In this document: positions 16,484-25,568 of the stretch, piece by piece
Layout: every line of letters starts with the position of its first letter
How positions within the stretch are numbered: position 1 is the stretch's first letter
Assembly: GCA_049513055.1 (NCBI GenBank)
Contig: JBEKWN010000004.1
Span: forward strand, 1 to 64,000
From: UBA1163 sp049513055
GTDB lineage: Bacteria > Desulfobacterota > BSN033 > UBA1163
DNA length: 64,000 nt
Reading direction: 5' to 3'
The notes under the pieces: model-generated
What the model was told of the DNA's origin: nothing
Databases searched by the model: none
Seen by the model: the letters and a program-made list of their open reading frames with translations, nothing else
Program-made: the position numbers and the translations under genes

Positions 16484-17161
16484 CTAAATGGACGGCCATT
16501 TGCCTATGGATAAAACATCATAGCCTGCTTTCTCTAAATCCTTAACAACCTCCTTGTAATCTTCTGTTTTAATCCGAATGGCAGCGATCCTTTTCCCTTC
16601 TACCATAAAGGACGGGGTGACAATACTAATAATGTTGATATTATGTTTTTTGAACAATTCAAGTATTCCGAGCATCGTACCGGGTTTGTCTTCAAGAGCA
16701 AGGGTCAGGCGAGTCCCTTTCTGTTTAAAACCAAATATATCAACCAGATGGTCCAAAGCATCCGTTTCTGTAAAGAGTCCGTAAAGTTTTCCCTGCTCCA
16801 AAACAGGAAGGCACCCAATCTTATTATCGTGCATGAGTTGGACGGCTTCTTCAATGATTGTATCAGGGTTGATAGTGATTAATTTATCCTTTGGCGTCAT
16901 AAAGCTCGAAACTTTAAGCTTTCCTAAAAGATAATTAAGTTCCTGAACACTGAGTAGTGTGGCATCCGAAGGGGCTGCTTCCCGGATATCTCGATCTGTA
17001 ACAATTCCAACTAACATATTGTTCTTATCGATCACGGGTAGATGTCGTACACCCTTCTCATGAATGAGGTTTCTGACCTCATAAAAGGATGCCTCCGGGC
17101 CTATAGTTACCGGATTTCTTTGGATTTTTTCCCTCATAAACCCTTTGTAATGAATTTTCAT
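16484..17161 (-). CDS. CBS-pair and ACT domain protein (AcuB-like)
   Basis: 225 residues: two CBS domains (about residues 10-65 and 88-140, each with the G-x-x-T-x-x-D signature, V-G-I-V-T-D-R-D and Y-G-L-F-T-E-T-D) and an ACT-like domain in the last 75 residues (L-A-L-E-D-K-P-G-T-M). CBS pairs bind adenine nucleotides and ACT domains bind small ligands, so this is likely a regulator of a metabolic enzyme. It is cytoplasmic. It lies between the phenylacetate-CoA ligase homologue and merR, all on the minus strand. Confidence 0.85.
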   Translation of the reverse strand: MKIHYKGFMREKIQRNPVTIGPEASFYEVRNLIHEKGVRHLPVIDKNNMLVGIVTDRDIREAAPSDATLLSVQELNYLLGKLKVSSFMTPKDKLITINPDTIIEEAVQLMHDNKIGCLPVLEQGKLYGLFTETDALDHLVDIFGFKQKGTRLTLALEDKPGTMLGILELFKKHNINIISIVTPSFMVEGKRIAAIRIKTEDYKEVVKDLEKAGYDVLSIGKWPSI

Positions 17162-17245
17162 AATCTTTCCCTCCTACATTTAAATTTGATTTAATATTAG
17201 CATATTTTACAGAGGGTCGTCAAAAGTTTATTTTAGTTAACGTCC

Positions 17246-18541
17246 TCATTCCCATGTGCGTTGGTCTTCGATCTTTTTAGCTCCCTCGGGGATAGTCCCC
17301 TTTGGAACTAACTGGACATCCCCCCTTACTTTCATCACATCCCGAATGGTCTTTTCAATCTCTTCTTTTAACTTTTCGGGTTGGAGAACTTCTTCTTTGA
17401 ATTCAATTCGGAAAATCATCTCATCCTTGTCTTCTTTTCTTTTGATGACTAACTGATGCTTTGCAATTTGTGGATACCTTGAAGCGACTTCATCCACCTG
17501 ACCGGGGTGTACAAAGAGGCCTCTGACCTTGGTCGCTTGGTCGACTCTTCCAAGAATCTTTAACAGTCTGGGCGAGGTCCTGCCACAAGGGCAGGGGGTC
17601 TCAGTCAGGATGGAGAGGTCTCCCGTTCCGAATCGAATTAAAGGGTAAATCTTATTGAAAGTGGTGGCGACAATCTCCCCTATTTTTCCCGGGCCTAATT
17701 GTTTGCCTGTCTCGGGATCTATGATCTCCACGATTTTATCATCCGGGATATGCATTCCGTTTTTCTTCATACATTCATAGCCCAGACAGCGGACATCAGC
17801 GGTCCCATATGTTTGTCGAATCATCATTCCAAATTTCTCTTCCAATTTGGATCGAAGTGATTCTGGGAGCATCTCTGCTGCGACAAAACCGGCTTTCAGG
17901 TTCAGGTCTTTTTTTAAATCGAATCCCATCTCCTCAGCCTTTTCAGCAATGTTGAGAAGAAAACTGGGGGTCCCACAGAATCCGGTAGCTTTGAAACTCT
18001 TTAAAATATTGACCTGTTGTTCGGTATTGCCAACGCCCATAGGAATAGAGATACATCCGATCATATGAAGGGAATTGTCCACCATTTGCAGGGCAAAAGG
18101 AACCATATGGTAACTGAATGTATTGATGGTAATGTCTCCTGGACGGAATCCCCCTGCATACATCCCCTGTGCCCAACCCAACTCATCGTAATCAGCCTCG
18201 CCAGGTTCGTAGATGGGACCCGGTGAGATAAAGATTCTTCTCATTTCAGTAATGGGAACCCCTTCAAATCCACCAAAGGGAGGATTTTTCTTCTGGAGTT
18301 CCATTAACTCAGTCTTTTGGGTGATAGGAATTTTTTCTAAGTCTTTAATGGTCTGGATGTCCTTTGGCTTTAATCCGACGGAATCCAATTTACTTTTAAA
18401 CGCTATAGAGTTTTTATAAGCATATTGTATAATGCCTCGTAGTTTTTGATTGTGATATTCTATTCTCTTTTTATGGGGCATGGTTTCTAGATTCTTCTTA
18501 AAGAAACCTACAGTCCGGTCCATCACCTCTGGTTTGGGCAT
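17246..18541 (-). CDS. Phenylacetate-CoA-ligase-like acyl-adenylate enzyme
   Basis: 431 residues, the length of PaaK. Recognisable PaaK features: G-F-C-G-T-P-S-F near residue 193, Q-T-Y-G-T-A-D near 244, R-F-G-T-G-D near 309, C-P-C-G-R-T-S-P-R and G-R-V-D-Q-A-T-K-V-R-G. It should activate an aromatic or other carboxylic acid to its CoA thioester using ATP. The usual phosphate loop S-S-G-T-T-G is absent; the aligned region reads I-F-I-S-P-G-P-I-Y-E-P, so ATP binding may differ. It lies downstream of the first transporter cluster and may act on its cargo. Confidence 0.82.
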   Translation of the reverse strand: MPKPEVMDRTVGFFKKNLETMPHKKRIEYHNQKLRGIIQYAYKNSIAFKSKLDSVGLKPKDIQTIKDLEKIPITQKTELMELQKKNPPFGGFEGVPITEMRRIFISPGPIYEPGEADYDELGWAQGMYAGGFRPGDITINTFSYHMVPFALQMVDNSLHMIGCISIPMGVGNTEQQVNILKSFKATGFCGTPSFLLNIAEKAEEMGFDLKKDLNLKAGFVAAEMLPESLRSKLEEKFGMMIRQTYGTADVRCLGYECMKKNGMHIPDDKIVEIIDPETGKQLGPGKIGEIVATTFNKIYPLIRFGTGDLSILTETPCPCGRTSPRLLKILGRVDQATKVRGLFVHPGQVDEVASRYPQIAKHQLVIKRKEDKDEMIFRIEFKEEVLQPEKLKEEIEKTIRDVMKVRGDVQLVPKGTIPEGAKKIEDQRTWE

Positions 18542-18567
18542 ATAAGTCTCCTGAAAAATTTGTCCTT

Positions 18568-18612
18568 TTTAATCCCCTCTCATCCCTTTTTAAAGGGGGA
18601 GAGGGGATTAAA
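18568..18612. terminator. Long perfect hairpin between lipoprotein and ligase genes
   Basis: TTTAATCCCCTCTC (18568-18581) pairs perfectly over 14 bp with 18599-18612, and the loop contains an inner CCCTTT/AAAGGG stem. It lies directly after the minus-strand lipoprotein gene and before the ligase gene. It could terminate the first transporter operon; the sequence type also resembles dispersed repeats. Confidence 0.6.
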
Positions 18613-18621
18613 GGATTTATC

Positions 18622-19212
18622 TCATTTAGGAAATTTGGCAGCGAAGGGAATTACTTTTTGGACACCATCGGCTGTGAAGGTAGCTGCCCCTTTCTTAACT
18701 TCAATGGGGACAGTCATATTTGGAATCTCTGTCCACCATTTTTCAAGAAGGGCCCAGGCATTCGTATTCTTTGCCTTCACCTTCTCGGCATTAGGAATCA
18801 AAAGACTCAAAAGCACCTGCTGGACGTCGACGATTGACATCACGGAAAGTTGATTGGTCTTGCCCGCCGGAATCCACTGCGTCTCAAAGGCATTCACCAT
18901 ATTTACTTCGAAATCATCAAAAGCCACTGTAAATCCGAACCCATCTAACTTGACTGGATAATCATTGGGATTGGTGATATTAAAAAGGAAAGCCATAGGG
19001 AGCATGGCGCTATTGGCTCCTGCTTTGCCCTTCACAGGGGTGATCTTTGCATCGTAGAACCAAAACCCGTTGTATTGGGTGACTTGCACTGATTCAAGGG
19101 AGATCACAGGGACTTTAAAATTAGCTTCCGTGGGCTTTGTTGGCATCCCTGCACACGACATTAAAATCAATCCTATGCCAAAGATACAGGCGATTATTAA
19201 TATTCTTTTCAT
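18622..19212 (-). CDS. LEA14-like (WHy domain) lipoprotein, copy 1
   Basis: 196 residues with a lipoprotein signal peptide ending in L-M-S-C-A (Cys20). The remainder resembles LEA14/WHy-type beta-sandwich proteins, with F-N-I-T-N-P-N-D-Y-P-V near residue 97. It is paralogous to the lipoprotein at 33842-34423: each is 196 or so residues, shares S-N/T-P-N pattern and closes or opens a branched-chain-type transporter cluster. An outer-membrane or periplasmic role in capturing the transported compound is inferred from context only. Confidence 0.7.
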   Translation of the reverse strand: MKRILIIACIFGIGLILMSCAGMPTKPTEANFKVPVISLESVQVTQYNGFWFYDAKITPVKGKAGANSAMLPMAFLFNITNPNDYPVKLDGFGFTVAFDDFEVNMVNAFETQWIPAGKTNQLSVMSIVDVQQVLLSLLIPNAEKVKAKNTNAWALLEKWWTEIPNMTVPIEVKKGAATFTADGVQKVIPFAAKFPK

Positions 19213-19246
19213 TATCGAACCTCCTTCACTAAAAAGTTTAAAGGAC

Positions 19247-20056
19247 TTATGTCAACCATCTCTTTCTTCTTTTGTAATGCTTGACATGGCGAAAACTCTT
19301 TCTCTCACCGATGTCAGAGAGGCCTAAATAAAAGTCTCGAATGTCAGGGTTCTCTTTCAATTTTTCTGAGGTGTCATGCATCACGAGCCTGCCGTTTTCC
19401 AAGACATAGGCATAAGGCGCTACAGTGAGAGCCAACTTGACATTCTGTTCCACCAGCAGTATAGGGATCTTCTCCGAATGATTTAATCTTGTAATGATCT
19501 CGAAGATCTCTTTAATGAGGAGTGGGGCGAGGCCCATAGAGGGCTCATCGAGAAGCATCAGTTTGGGCTGAGCCATCAGAGCGCGACCGATCACAGTCAT
19601 CTGCTGTTCCCCTCCACTGACATATCCGGCAATTTCACTGCGTTTCTGTCTTAAGCGGGGGAAGTAATGGTAGACCATTTCCAAGCCTTCCTTGGTCGAT
19701 CCGATCTTTCTCAAATGAGCCCCGACCTTAAGATTCTCTTCCACGGTTAAGTGCTCAAAGACTTTTCGGCCCTCGATGACCTGAATAATACCCATCTTGG
19801 CAATCTCCATAGCGGTTTTTCGGTGGATACGTTCGCCTTTGAACTCAATGGCCCCGTCTGTGACCTCTCCGACCTCCACCTTGAGAAGCCCGGAGATAGC
19901 CTTGAGGGTAGTGCTTTTACCTGCCCCGTTTGCTCCGAGAAGAGCGATGATACCACCTTCGGGGACCTCCAGAGACACTCCCTTGAGGACAAGGATTACC
20001 TCATGGTATTTCACCTCAACATTATTTAACTTCAGGATAGGTTGCATTGTGTTCAC
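19247..20056 (-). CDS. livF: ABC transporter ATP-binding protein, LivF type (cluster 1)
   Basis: 269 residues. Walker A (G-A-N-G-A-G-K-S-T), ABC signature (V-S-G-G-E-Q-Q-M) and Walker B (L-M-L-L-D-E-P) are intact. The start is a GTG at 20056 with GGGG seven bases upstream; an ATG lies three codons later. The C-terminus carries an extra basic tail (H-V-K-H-Y-K-R-R-K-R-W-L) shared with the LivF at 26742-27539 but missing from the plus-strand LivF. Last transporter gene of cluster 1, just after the binding-protein gene. Confidence 0.92.
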   Translation of the reverse strand: MNTMQPILKLNNVEVKYHEVILVLKGVSLEVPEGGIIALLGANGAGKSTTLKAISGLLKVEVGEVTDGAIEFKGERIHRKTAMEIAKMGIIQVIEGRKVFEHLTVEENLKVGAHLRKIGSTKEGLEMVYHYFPRLRQKRSEIAGYVSGGEQQMTVIGRALMAQPKLMLLDEPSMGLAPLLIKEIFEIITRLNHSEKIPILLVEQNVKLALTVAPYAYVLENGRLVMHDTSEKLKENPDIRDFYLGLSDIGERKSFRHVKHYKRRKRWLT

Positions 20057-20071
20057 AGGATTACCCCTTTT

Positions 20072-21307
20072 TTACCATCCGAACCATTCCTTGGCCCATT
20101 TTTCTGGCCACCGTGCTTTGACATCTATCGTTTTAACATAGTTAAATTTTCCTTCTTTGAGCTCATAAACTGGAACGATACCGGTTGTTCTGTGGTCAGT
20201 AGAGGTGAAAGTTACCGGGCTTGTACCAAGGCCACCGTCGATAATGGCATAATCTTTCAAGGTCTCAAAACCCTTTTGCAAAATACCCGACCCACTCAAA
20301 TCGCCAGCCTTATCGGCCCGTTTCATGGCCTCAGATAGGAGAAGCACATTGCACCATGCCGTTACTGTAAACTTAATACGATCTTTGGCGGGGATCCCGG
20401 GATTAAATTTTGCTGCATAATCGTGAACAAGCTTCATCTTTCCACGGTCATCGGCGAAAAAGTAGGCTGGTCCGGCAACCATCGCCCCTTCAGCGGCCTT
20501 TCCTGCCAACTTAGGTAGATTTTCATCCTCACCCCAATAGTTCACCAGCCAATCAGCACCCAGACCAAGGGCATAGGCATCTCTGACCGTTGCTGACACG
20601 CACATGGTGGTGTTTCCATGCCAGCATACATCTGGCTTAAATTTTTGGAGGGCCATGATCTGACTTTTGGTGTCCATTGTTGTAAGAGCGACATCCTGAT
20701 CATCGCCTATCTCAAAGCCAAGCATCGCGGCATGGTCCTTGATCGCCTTTATCGGAGCACTCGCATAGGGAGAAGGAAAGGCGTATACGCAGGCAAACCG
20801 CGGTTTTCTCTTACCAAAATCCTTATTTTTGGGCCACCTGGTTTCAAACCAAGTCGTAAGCACAGCCCTTGCCTGAACAGAATAATCGGGTGCAAAGAAT
20901 AGATTATAGGGGGTTTTTGCAGGATTGGTGAGATGAGCCGAGAAAGAGGCAGAGACGTAAGGGAACTTATCTTTGAGAACCGTTGGAGAAAGGGCCTCTG
21001 TATCACCAGTTCCCCAGCCTTCGATAGCTATCACACCCATACGTTTTAGAAAGTTATACTTTGTGATGGCTTCTGGAATACGATAACCGTAATCAAACCA
21101 GGTATATTTAATTTTTTTACCGTTAATTCCGCCCATATCGTTGACATAATTGAAGGCCTCCACCAAACCGAGTGCATAGTCCTTGCCCACATCCGAGGTA
21201 GCACCTGTGCAATCCGTAAGACCTCCTATCTTAATTTCCTGCGCAAAGATTGACGAAGCTGAAAAAATAAGTAACGTCAAAATAATTGTAAAAAATCTAA
21301 TTTTCAT
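20072..21307 (-). CDS. livK: Periplasmic substrate-binding protein, LivK type (cluster 1)
   Basis: 411 residues with a Sec signal peptide cleaved after about residue 22 (I-F-A-Q). The mature part is a type I periplasmic-binding fold (I-K-I-G-G-L-T-D-C-T-G-A near the start). It captures the substrate for LivHM. The ligand is unknown; the embedded acyl-CoA synthetase suggests a carboxylic acid. It has its own space upstream (188 bp to livM), which may hold a promoter or processing site. Confidence 0.9.
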   Translation of the reverse strand: MKIRFFTIILTLLIFSASSIFAQEIKIGGLTDCTGATSDVGKDYALGLVEAFNYVNDMGGINGKKIKYTWFDYGYRIPEAITKYNFLKRMGVIAIEGWGTGDTEALSPTVLKDKFPYVSASFSAHLTNPAKTPYNLFFAPDYSVQARAVLTTWFETRWPKNKDFGKRKPRFACVYAFPSPYASAPIKAIKDHAAMLGFEIGDDQDVALTTMDTKSQIMALQKFKPDVCWHGNTTMCVSATVRDAYALGLGADWLVNYWGEDENLPKLAGKAAEGAMVAGPAYFFADDRGKMKLVHDYAAKFNPGIPAKDRIKFTVTAWCNVLLLSEAMKRADKAGDLSGSGILQKGFETLKDYAIIDGGLGTSPVTFTSTDHRTTGIVPVYELKEGKFNYVKTIDVKARWPEKWAKEWFGW

Positions 21308-21379
21308 TGTTCACCTCCAATAAAAAGTTGAATAAAAAATAAGAACGATCATTGACTGATTTCTTTCCTCCCACCCTCC

Positions 21380-21495
21380 AATGACGTCACATCACCCCTT
21401 TCTTGAATTCGTGATTCGTGTTAGTGATCCGTGACTCGTGAAAAGATAAAAATCATTTTTTATTTGTTGAATCGATTCACGCTTCACGATCCACG
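21380..21495. repeat. Direct and inverted GATTCGTG-type repeats
   Basis: Between livM and livK of cluster 1. Several variants of ATTCGTGATTCGTG/GTGACTCGTG lie at about 21405-21440, and complementary variants (ATTCACGCTTCACGATCCACG) at 21474-21495, allowing a fold-back. Related short-word repeats occur at 1846-1935. Probably non-coding dispersed repeat DNA. Confidence 0.45.
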
Positions 21496-22596
21496 TTAGT
21501 AAGAAAACGGCCACAGATTAAAATAGTTTTTGATCTGCCACCAGCGGTAACTGAGCCCTCTTGGCTGAAAGATCAAAAAGGCACAGATGGCTAAGCCAAA
21601 GACCGATTCCTTGATATAGAGAAATTTAATCATGAGCTGCGGAAAGACATCACCCAAGGAGATCACACCCAATTGAATCAATTCCATTACCAACACCATG
21701 AAAATGGAACCGAAGATCACCCCGTGAATGGAGCCAACTCCACCAATGAGGACAACGCCTACAAGCCAGAGAGACCAGAACCAGGGGAAATGTTCTGGAC
21801 TGATGGCTGCAGTATTGCTGACCCAGAAAGCTCCGGCAAGGCCGGCAATAAATCCAGCCACAAAGAAATTTAATAGCTTATACCAGATAATATTGATTCC
21901 AAGAGTCTCGGCAGCTATGTCATTATCGCGAATGGCGATCCAAGCCCTTCCCACCTTTGAGCGAAGGAGATTGGCCACAATAACGACACAGAGGGTGAGC
22001 AAGATAGCCATCAAAAAATAAGTCTTGATTTCGGTATCAATGATCCAGGGCCCAATCTTAATGGTTCCAGGTGGCAGAGAAAAAGCCTGCCCTCTACCGC
22101 CGATCTGACTGATATACTGGGTGAGGATGAAATCAACGGTGATGAACTGGGCTGCCATGGTGGTTAGGATGAGGTAAAAACCTTTCACCTTAGCTGATGG
22201 AAGGCCAAAAAGTACACTCCAGAGTCCGGCGATAATACCCGCAATGATAATACTGATTGGATAGGCAAGTCCCCAGTTGATAAAAAATTGGGGCCATGGA
22301 AATTGAAGAATCAGAAGTGTACTGGTATAAGCACCTACGGCAATAAATGCTGCATGTCCCAAGGTGATCAGACCGGCATAGCCTATCAATATCTGTACCC
22401 CAAGGGCGCCCAAGGCCGTATAGCCGACCATATTGGCTACTCCGAACCAATATCCAGTTAGGGTTAAGGGAAATGCAATAAATATAATCGCCAGGAGGAG
22501 AATCATTTTTCCCTTGATCAAAGGGGTCTGCCACCAACCATGATCCTCAGCATATTTTTGATGGTAAAGACCGCAAGGTAGCCAGACATGAGACAT
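21496..22596 (-). CDS. livM: ABC transporter permease, LivM type (cluster 1)
   Basis: 366 residues with about nine hydrophobic segments starting near residue 30, after a hydrophilic head. LivM landmarks: G-L-I-T-L-G-H-A-A-F near residue 90 and the conserved cytoplasmic loop S-K-V-G-R-A-W-I-A-I-R-D-N-D-I-A-A-E near 215-232. AGGAGG precedes the ATG. Inner-membrane partner of LivH. Confidence 0.92.
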   Translation of the reverse strand: MSHVWLPCGLYHQKYAEDHGWWQTPLIKGKMILLLAIIFIAFPLTLTGYWFGVANMVGYTALGALGVQILIGYAGLITLGHAAFIAVGAYTSTLLILQFPWPQFFINWGLAYPISIIIAGIIAGLWSVLFGLPSAKVKGFYLILTTMAAQFITVDFILTQYISQIGGRGQAFSLPPGTIKIGPWIIDTEIKTYFLMAILLTLCVVIVANLLRSKVGRAWIAIRDNDIAAETLGINIIWYKLLNFFVAGFIAGLAGAFWVSNTAAISPEHFPWFWSLWLVGVVLIGGVGSIHGVIFGSIFMVLVMELIQLGVISLGDVFPQLMIKFLYIKESVFGLAICAFLIFQPRGLSYRWWQIKNYFNLWPFSY

Positions 22597-22627
22597 AAAA
22601 GAGCCTCCTTTATTTCAAGATTATTCT

Positions 22628-23512
22628 TTACATCCGTTCAATGCGTTCCCAACCCCAGAATCCATAAGGTTTAAATAGCAGAAAGACTGTCATGAAGGCG
22701 AAGGGGAATACCTCTTTCACTCCCCCAGGGAAATAGTGGTCGAGATAGGTACCCGATAAATTTTGTAAAATACCGACTGTAATCCCTCCTACAATAGCCC
22801 CAGGAATGGAATTAAGACCTCCTAAAACGACTGCCGGTAAGACGAGTAGACCCAGATAGCCTATGGATATATTGATGCCGTTGATATTGCCTAAAAGGGC
22901 ACCCCCAACACCTGCTGACATGAAGGCAATAGCCCAGGCCCCTGCATAGACAAAACGGGCACTTACTCCGAGGGAAAGGGCAGCGGTTTCATCATCAGCA
23001 GTCGCCTGCATGGCTAGACCCCAGTGTGAATATTTGAAAAAGGCTGCAAAGATAACAAAAAGTAGTATGGCCAATATAAAAGACCAGAGGTAAACGTTTG
23101 AAATTTTAATAAAGCCAACAGTAATCGGCTCGAGAGGAAAGATGGGAGGAGAAAAAACCCGTGTTTTGGTCTCCCAGATGAATTCTATTATCCCTTTAAA
23201 GAAAAAAGAGAGGCCTACGGTCACCATAATCACGGCCAGGATCGGTTCTCCAATGAGTTTGTCAAGGAAGATTCTCTCTACAAGAATACCGAGGATAACC
23301 CCAATGATTAAAGTACAGATGATCGATAGAACAAAGGGTATGCCTGCCTGATAAAATGTCAGGGTGACATAGGCTCCAATCAGGGTCAATTCGCCCATGG
23401 CCAAATTCAAGACGCCGGAACATTTATAAATCAAGACCCATCCCAGAGCGACCAGGGCATAGACACCCCCGACCAAGATGCCATTGACCAAACTCATCAA
23501 GAAAAGCTCCAT
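22628..23512 (-). CDS. livH: ABC transporter permease, LivH type (cluster 1)
   Basis: 294 residues and about eight membrane segments. Typical LivH start (L-M-S-L-V-N-G-I-L-V-G-G-V-Y-A-L) and loop G-L-A-M-Q-A-T-A-D-D-E-T-A-A. The ATG at 23512 has AGGAGG just upstream; a longer in-frame start at 23557 lacks one. It follows the acyl-CoA synthetase gene, which is an unusual insertion between livG and livH. Confidence 0.92.
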   Translation of the reverse strand: MELFLMSLVNGILVGGVYALVALGWVLIYKCSGVLNLAMGELTLIGAYVTLTFYQAGIPFVLSIICTLIIGVILGILVERIFLDKLIGEPILAVIMVTVGLSFFFKGIIEFIWETKTRVFSPPIFPLEPITVGFIKISNVYLWSFILAILLFVIFAAFFKYSHWGLAMQATADDETAALSLGVSARFVYAGAWAIAFMSAGVGGALLGNINGINISIGYLGLLVLPAVVLGGLNSIPGAIVGGITVGILQNLSGTYLDHYFPGGVKEVFPFAFMTVFLLFKPYGFWGWERIERM

Positions 23513-23541
23513 ACAACCTCCTGGTTTAAATTCCAATGTAA

Positions 23542-23627
23542 AATTCAAAATTAACAATGAAGAATTATCAATGAGTTTTTGTTTTTTCCATTGGTCATTT
23601 TACATTGATAATTGTTAATTTTGAATT
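23542..23627. repeat. AT-rich fold-back element, copy 2
   Basis: AATTCAAAATTAACAAT (23542-23558) is repeated perfectly inverted at 23611-23627 (17 bp), with an inner 11-bp pair AATTATCAATG (23563-23573) / CATTGATAATT (23603-23613). Shares sequence blocks with the element at 14729-14815. Lies between livH and the acyl-CoA synthetase; no coding capacity. Confidence 0.6.
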
Positions 23628-23633
23628 GAACTC

Positions 23634-25568
23634 TTATTCTCCAACCTCCAACACTTTAAGATCCGTTATAATGTGAACGACTCTTCCATCTTCATAGGTG
23701 ATATTGGTGTCCATATGGACACTATTGGTATCAGAATAAAGTCCGTTGACAATATCTTTATAACGATCTTCGACAAAGGCTCTTCGCAATTTCCGGGTTC
23801 GGGTCAGTTCATCATCATCCGCATCAAATTCTTTGTAGAGGTTAACAAACTTCTTAATTTTCGCTACAGGGGGCAAATCCTTATTCATTTTTACAATCTC
23901 TTTTTTTACCAGTTCATAAATCTCTGGCATCTGGGAAAGCTCTGGATAACTGGTATAAGCAAGATTTCTATCCTCCGCCCATTTCCCCGCTACGTTATAA
24001 TCAATACAGATCACACCTGTGACATAGGGTTTGTTGTCACCGATCGCCCAAACATCTCTAATATAGGGGCTGAATTTAAGCCGGGTTTCTAAATACTGAG
24101 GAGCAAATTTTGTCCCATCGTTTAAGGTCATCACATCTTTCGTTCGATCGAACACAACCAGATGACCCTCGGCATCGATGAAACCCGTATCTCCTGAATG
24201 AAGCCATCCATCTCGGAGTGTTTTTGTTGTCTCTTCTTCCATCTTATAATATCCTATGAAAACGGAAGGGCTTTTTGAAATGATCTCTCCCTCTGGAGTG
24301 ATTTTGACCTCTGTCTCAGGGATGGGTCTGCCCACTGTATCGAATTTGATATCTCCATCACGATGCAGCACTGAAATGCCAGCAATCTCTGTCTGGCCAT
24401 AGATCTGTTTCAGGTTCACTCCGATCGCATGGAAAAATCGGAAATGGTCTGGCCCCATAGCTGCCCCTCCAGTGTAGGTATCCCTTATCCTGGAAAGACC
24501 TAAATGATCTTTCAATTTTTTATGGACACCCATGTAAGCAAGATAATCGAGGGCTTTCCAGTACCAGGGAGCGGGCTTTTTCATAAACTTCAATTCGGCC
24601 ACCTGATAGCCAATCTTCATCGCCAATTCATAGGCTGTTCTCTTGGACCAAGTGGCATCCAGATATTTGACCTGAACATTTCGTACCATCTGTTCATAGA
24701 TGCGAGGAGGAGCAAACATGACATGGGGGCCGATTTCACGAATATTCTCCTGGGCGGTCTCAGGTTCTTCCGGGAAATTGACTGTAAATCCAGCCTGAAT
24801 TCCACAGGAGATTGACATCATCTGTTCTCCAATCCAGGCAAATGGAAGATAGGAGACAAAGTCGTCCGTTTCAAAATAAGGATCCACTCGCATTAAATTC
24901 AGACCCATGGTGAGCATATTATAATGGGTGAGGAGGGCACCTTTCGGAAGGGCCGTCGTTCCTGAGGTATAAAAAAGGAGACAGACCTCGTCTCCCTTTC
25001 CTTTCATGATCAAATCCTCAAAGAGACCGGGCTCTTTTTTATCTATTTCTTCTCCTATCTTCATCACCTCTTTGATGCTGATGAGAATTGGGTCATCATA
25101 GTCTCTCATCCCTTTTGGGTCATCCCAGATCATTTTCTTGAGCTTAGGACATTTGTCTTTGATCATGAGGCATTTATCAACCTCTTCCTGGCCTTCACCC
25201 AACATCAATTTGGCATCGGCATGGTCGATGATATATTTTACCTCGTCGATGAGAGAATCCTGGAATAACCATACTCCCACACCGCCCACACACATAGCGG
25301 CCATCTCTGCCCAGAGAGCCTCAGGACGGTTATCCCCAATCATGGCGACTTTATCCCCTCTCTCCAACCCTAAAGAAACCATTCCTAAGGCGATCTGTTT
25401 CACATTTTCATAATATTGTTTCCAAGTGATGGGAATCCAAATTCCAAACTCCTTCTCACGCATGGCCACTTTTTTATCCCAATATTTTTTAGCCGCTTGC
25501 AAAAAGAGTTTGGGGATCGTTAAGTCTTTCGTAATTTCAATTTCTTTCCAGCTACCGCCGTGTGACAT
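23634..25568 (-). CDS. Long-chain-type acyl-CoA synthetase (AMP-binding), cluster 1
   Basis: 644 residues. The ATP loop reads Y-T-S-G-T-T-A-L-P-K-G-A near residue 205, followed by Y-G-Q-T-E-I-A-G, S-G-D-T-G-F-I-D and the C-terminal E-L-T-R-T-R-K-L-R-R with the likely catalytic Lys. It converts a carboxylic acid to its CoA thioester through an acyl-adenylate. ATG at 25568 has GGAGG six bases upstream and overlaps the end of livG by 17 bases. Its position inside a transporter operon suggests that it activates the imported acid. Homologue of the protein at 31874-33841. Confidence 0.9.
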   Translation of the reverse strand: MSHGGSWKEIEITKDLTIPKLFLQAAKKYWDKKVAMREKEFGIWIPITWKQYYENVKQIALGMVSLGLERGDKVAMIGDNRPEALWAEMAAMCVGGVGVWLFQDSLIDEVKYIIDHADAKLMLGEGQEEVDKCLMIKDKCPKLKKMIWDDPKGMRDYDDPILISIKEVMKIGEEIDKKEPGLFEDLIMKGKGDEVCLLFYTSGTTALPKGALLTHYNMLTMGLNLMRVDPYFETDDFVSYLPFAWIGEQMMSISCGIQAGFTVNFPEEPETAQENIREIGPHVMFAPPRIYEQMVRNVQVKYLDATWSKRTAYELAMKIGYQVAELKFMKKPAPWYWKALDYLAYMGVHKKLKDHLGLSRIRDTYTGGAAMGPDHFRFFHAIGVNLKQIYGQTEIAGISVLHRDGDIKFDTVGRPIPETEVKITPEGEIISKSPSVFIGYYKMEEETTKTLRDGWLHSGDTGFIDAEGHLVVFDRTKDVMTLNDGTKFAPQYLETRLKFSPYIRDVWAIGDNKPYVTGVICIDYNVAGKWAEDRNLAYTSYPELSQMPEIYELVKKEIVKMNKDLPPVAKIKKFVNLYKEFDADDDELTRTRKLRRAFVEDRYKDIVNGLYSDTNSVHMDTNITYEDGRVVHIITDLKVLEVGE

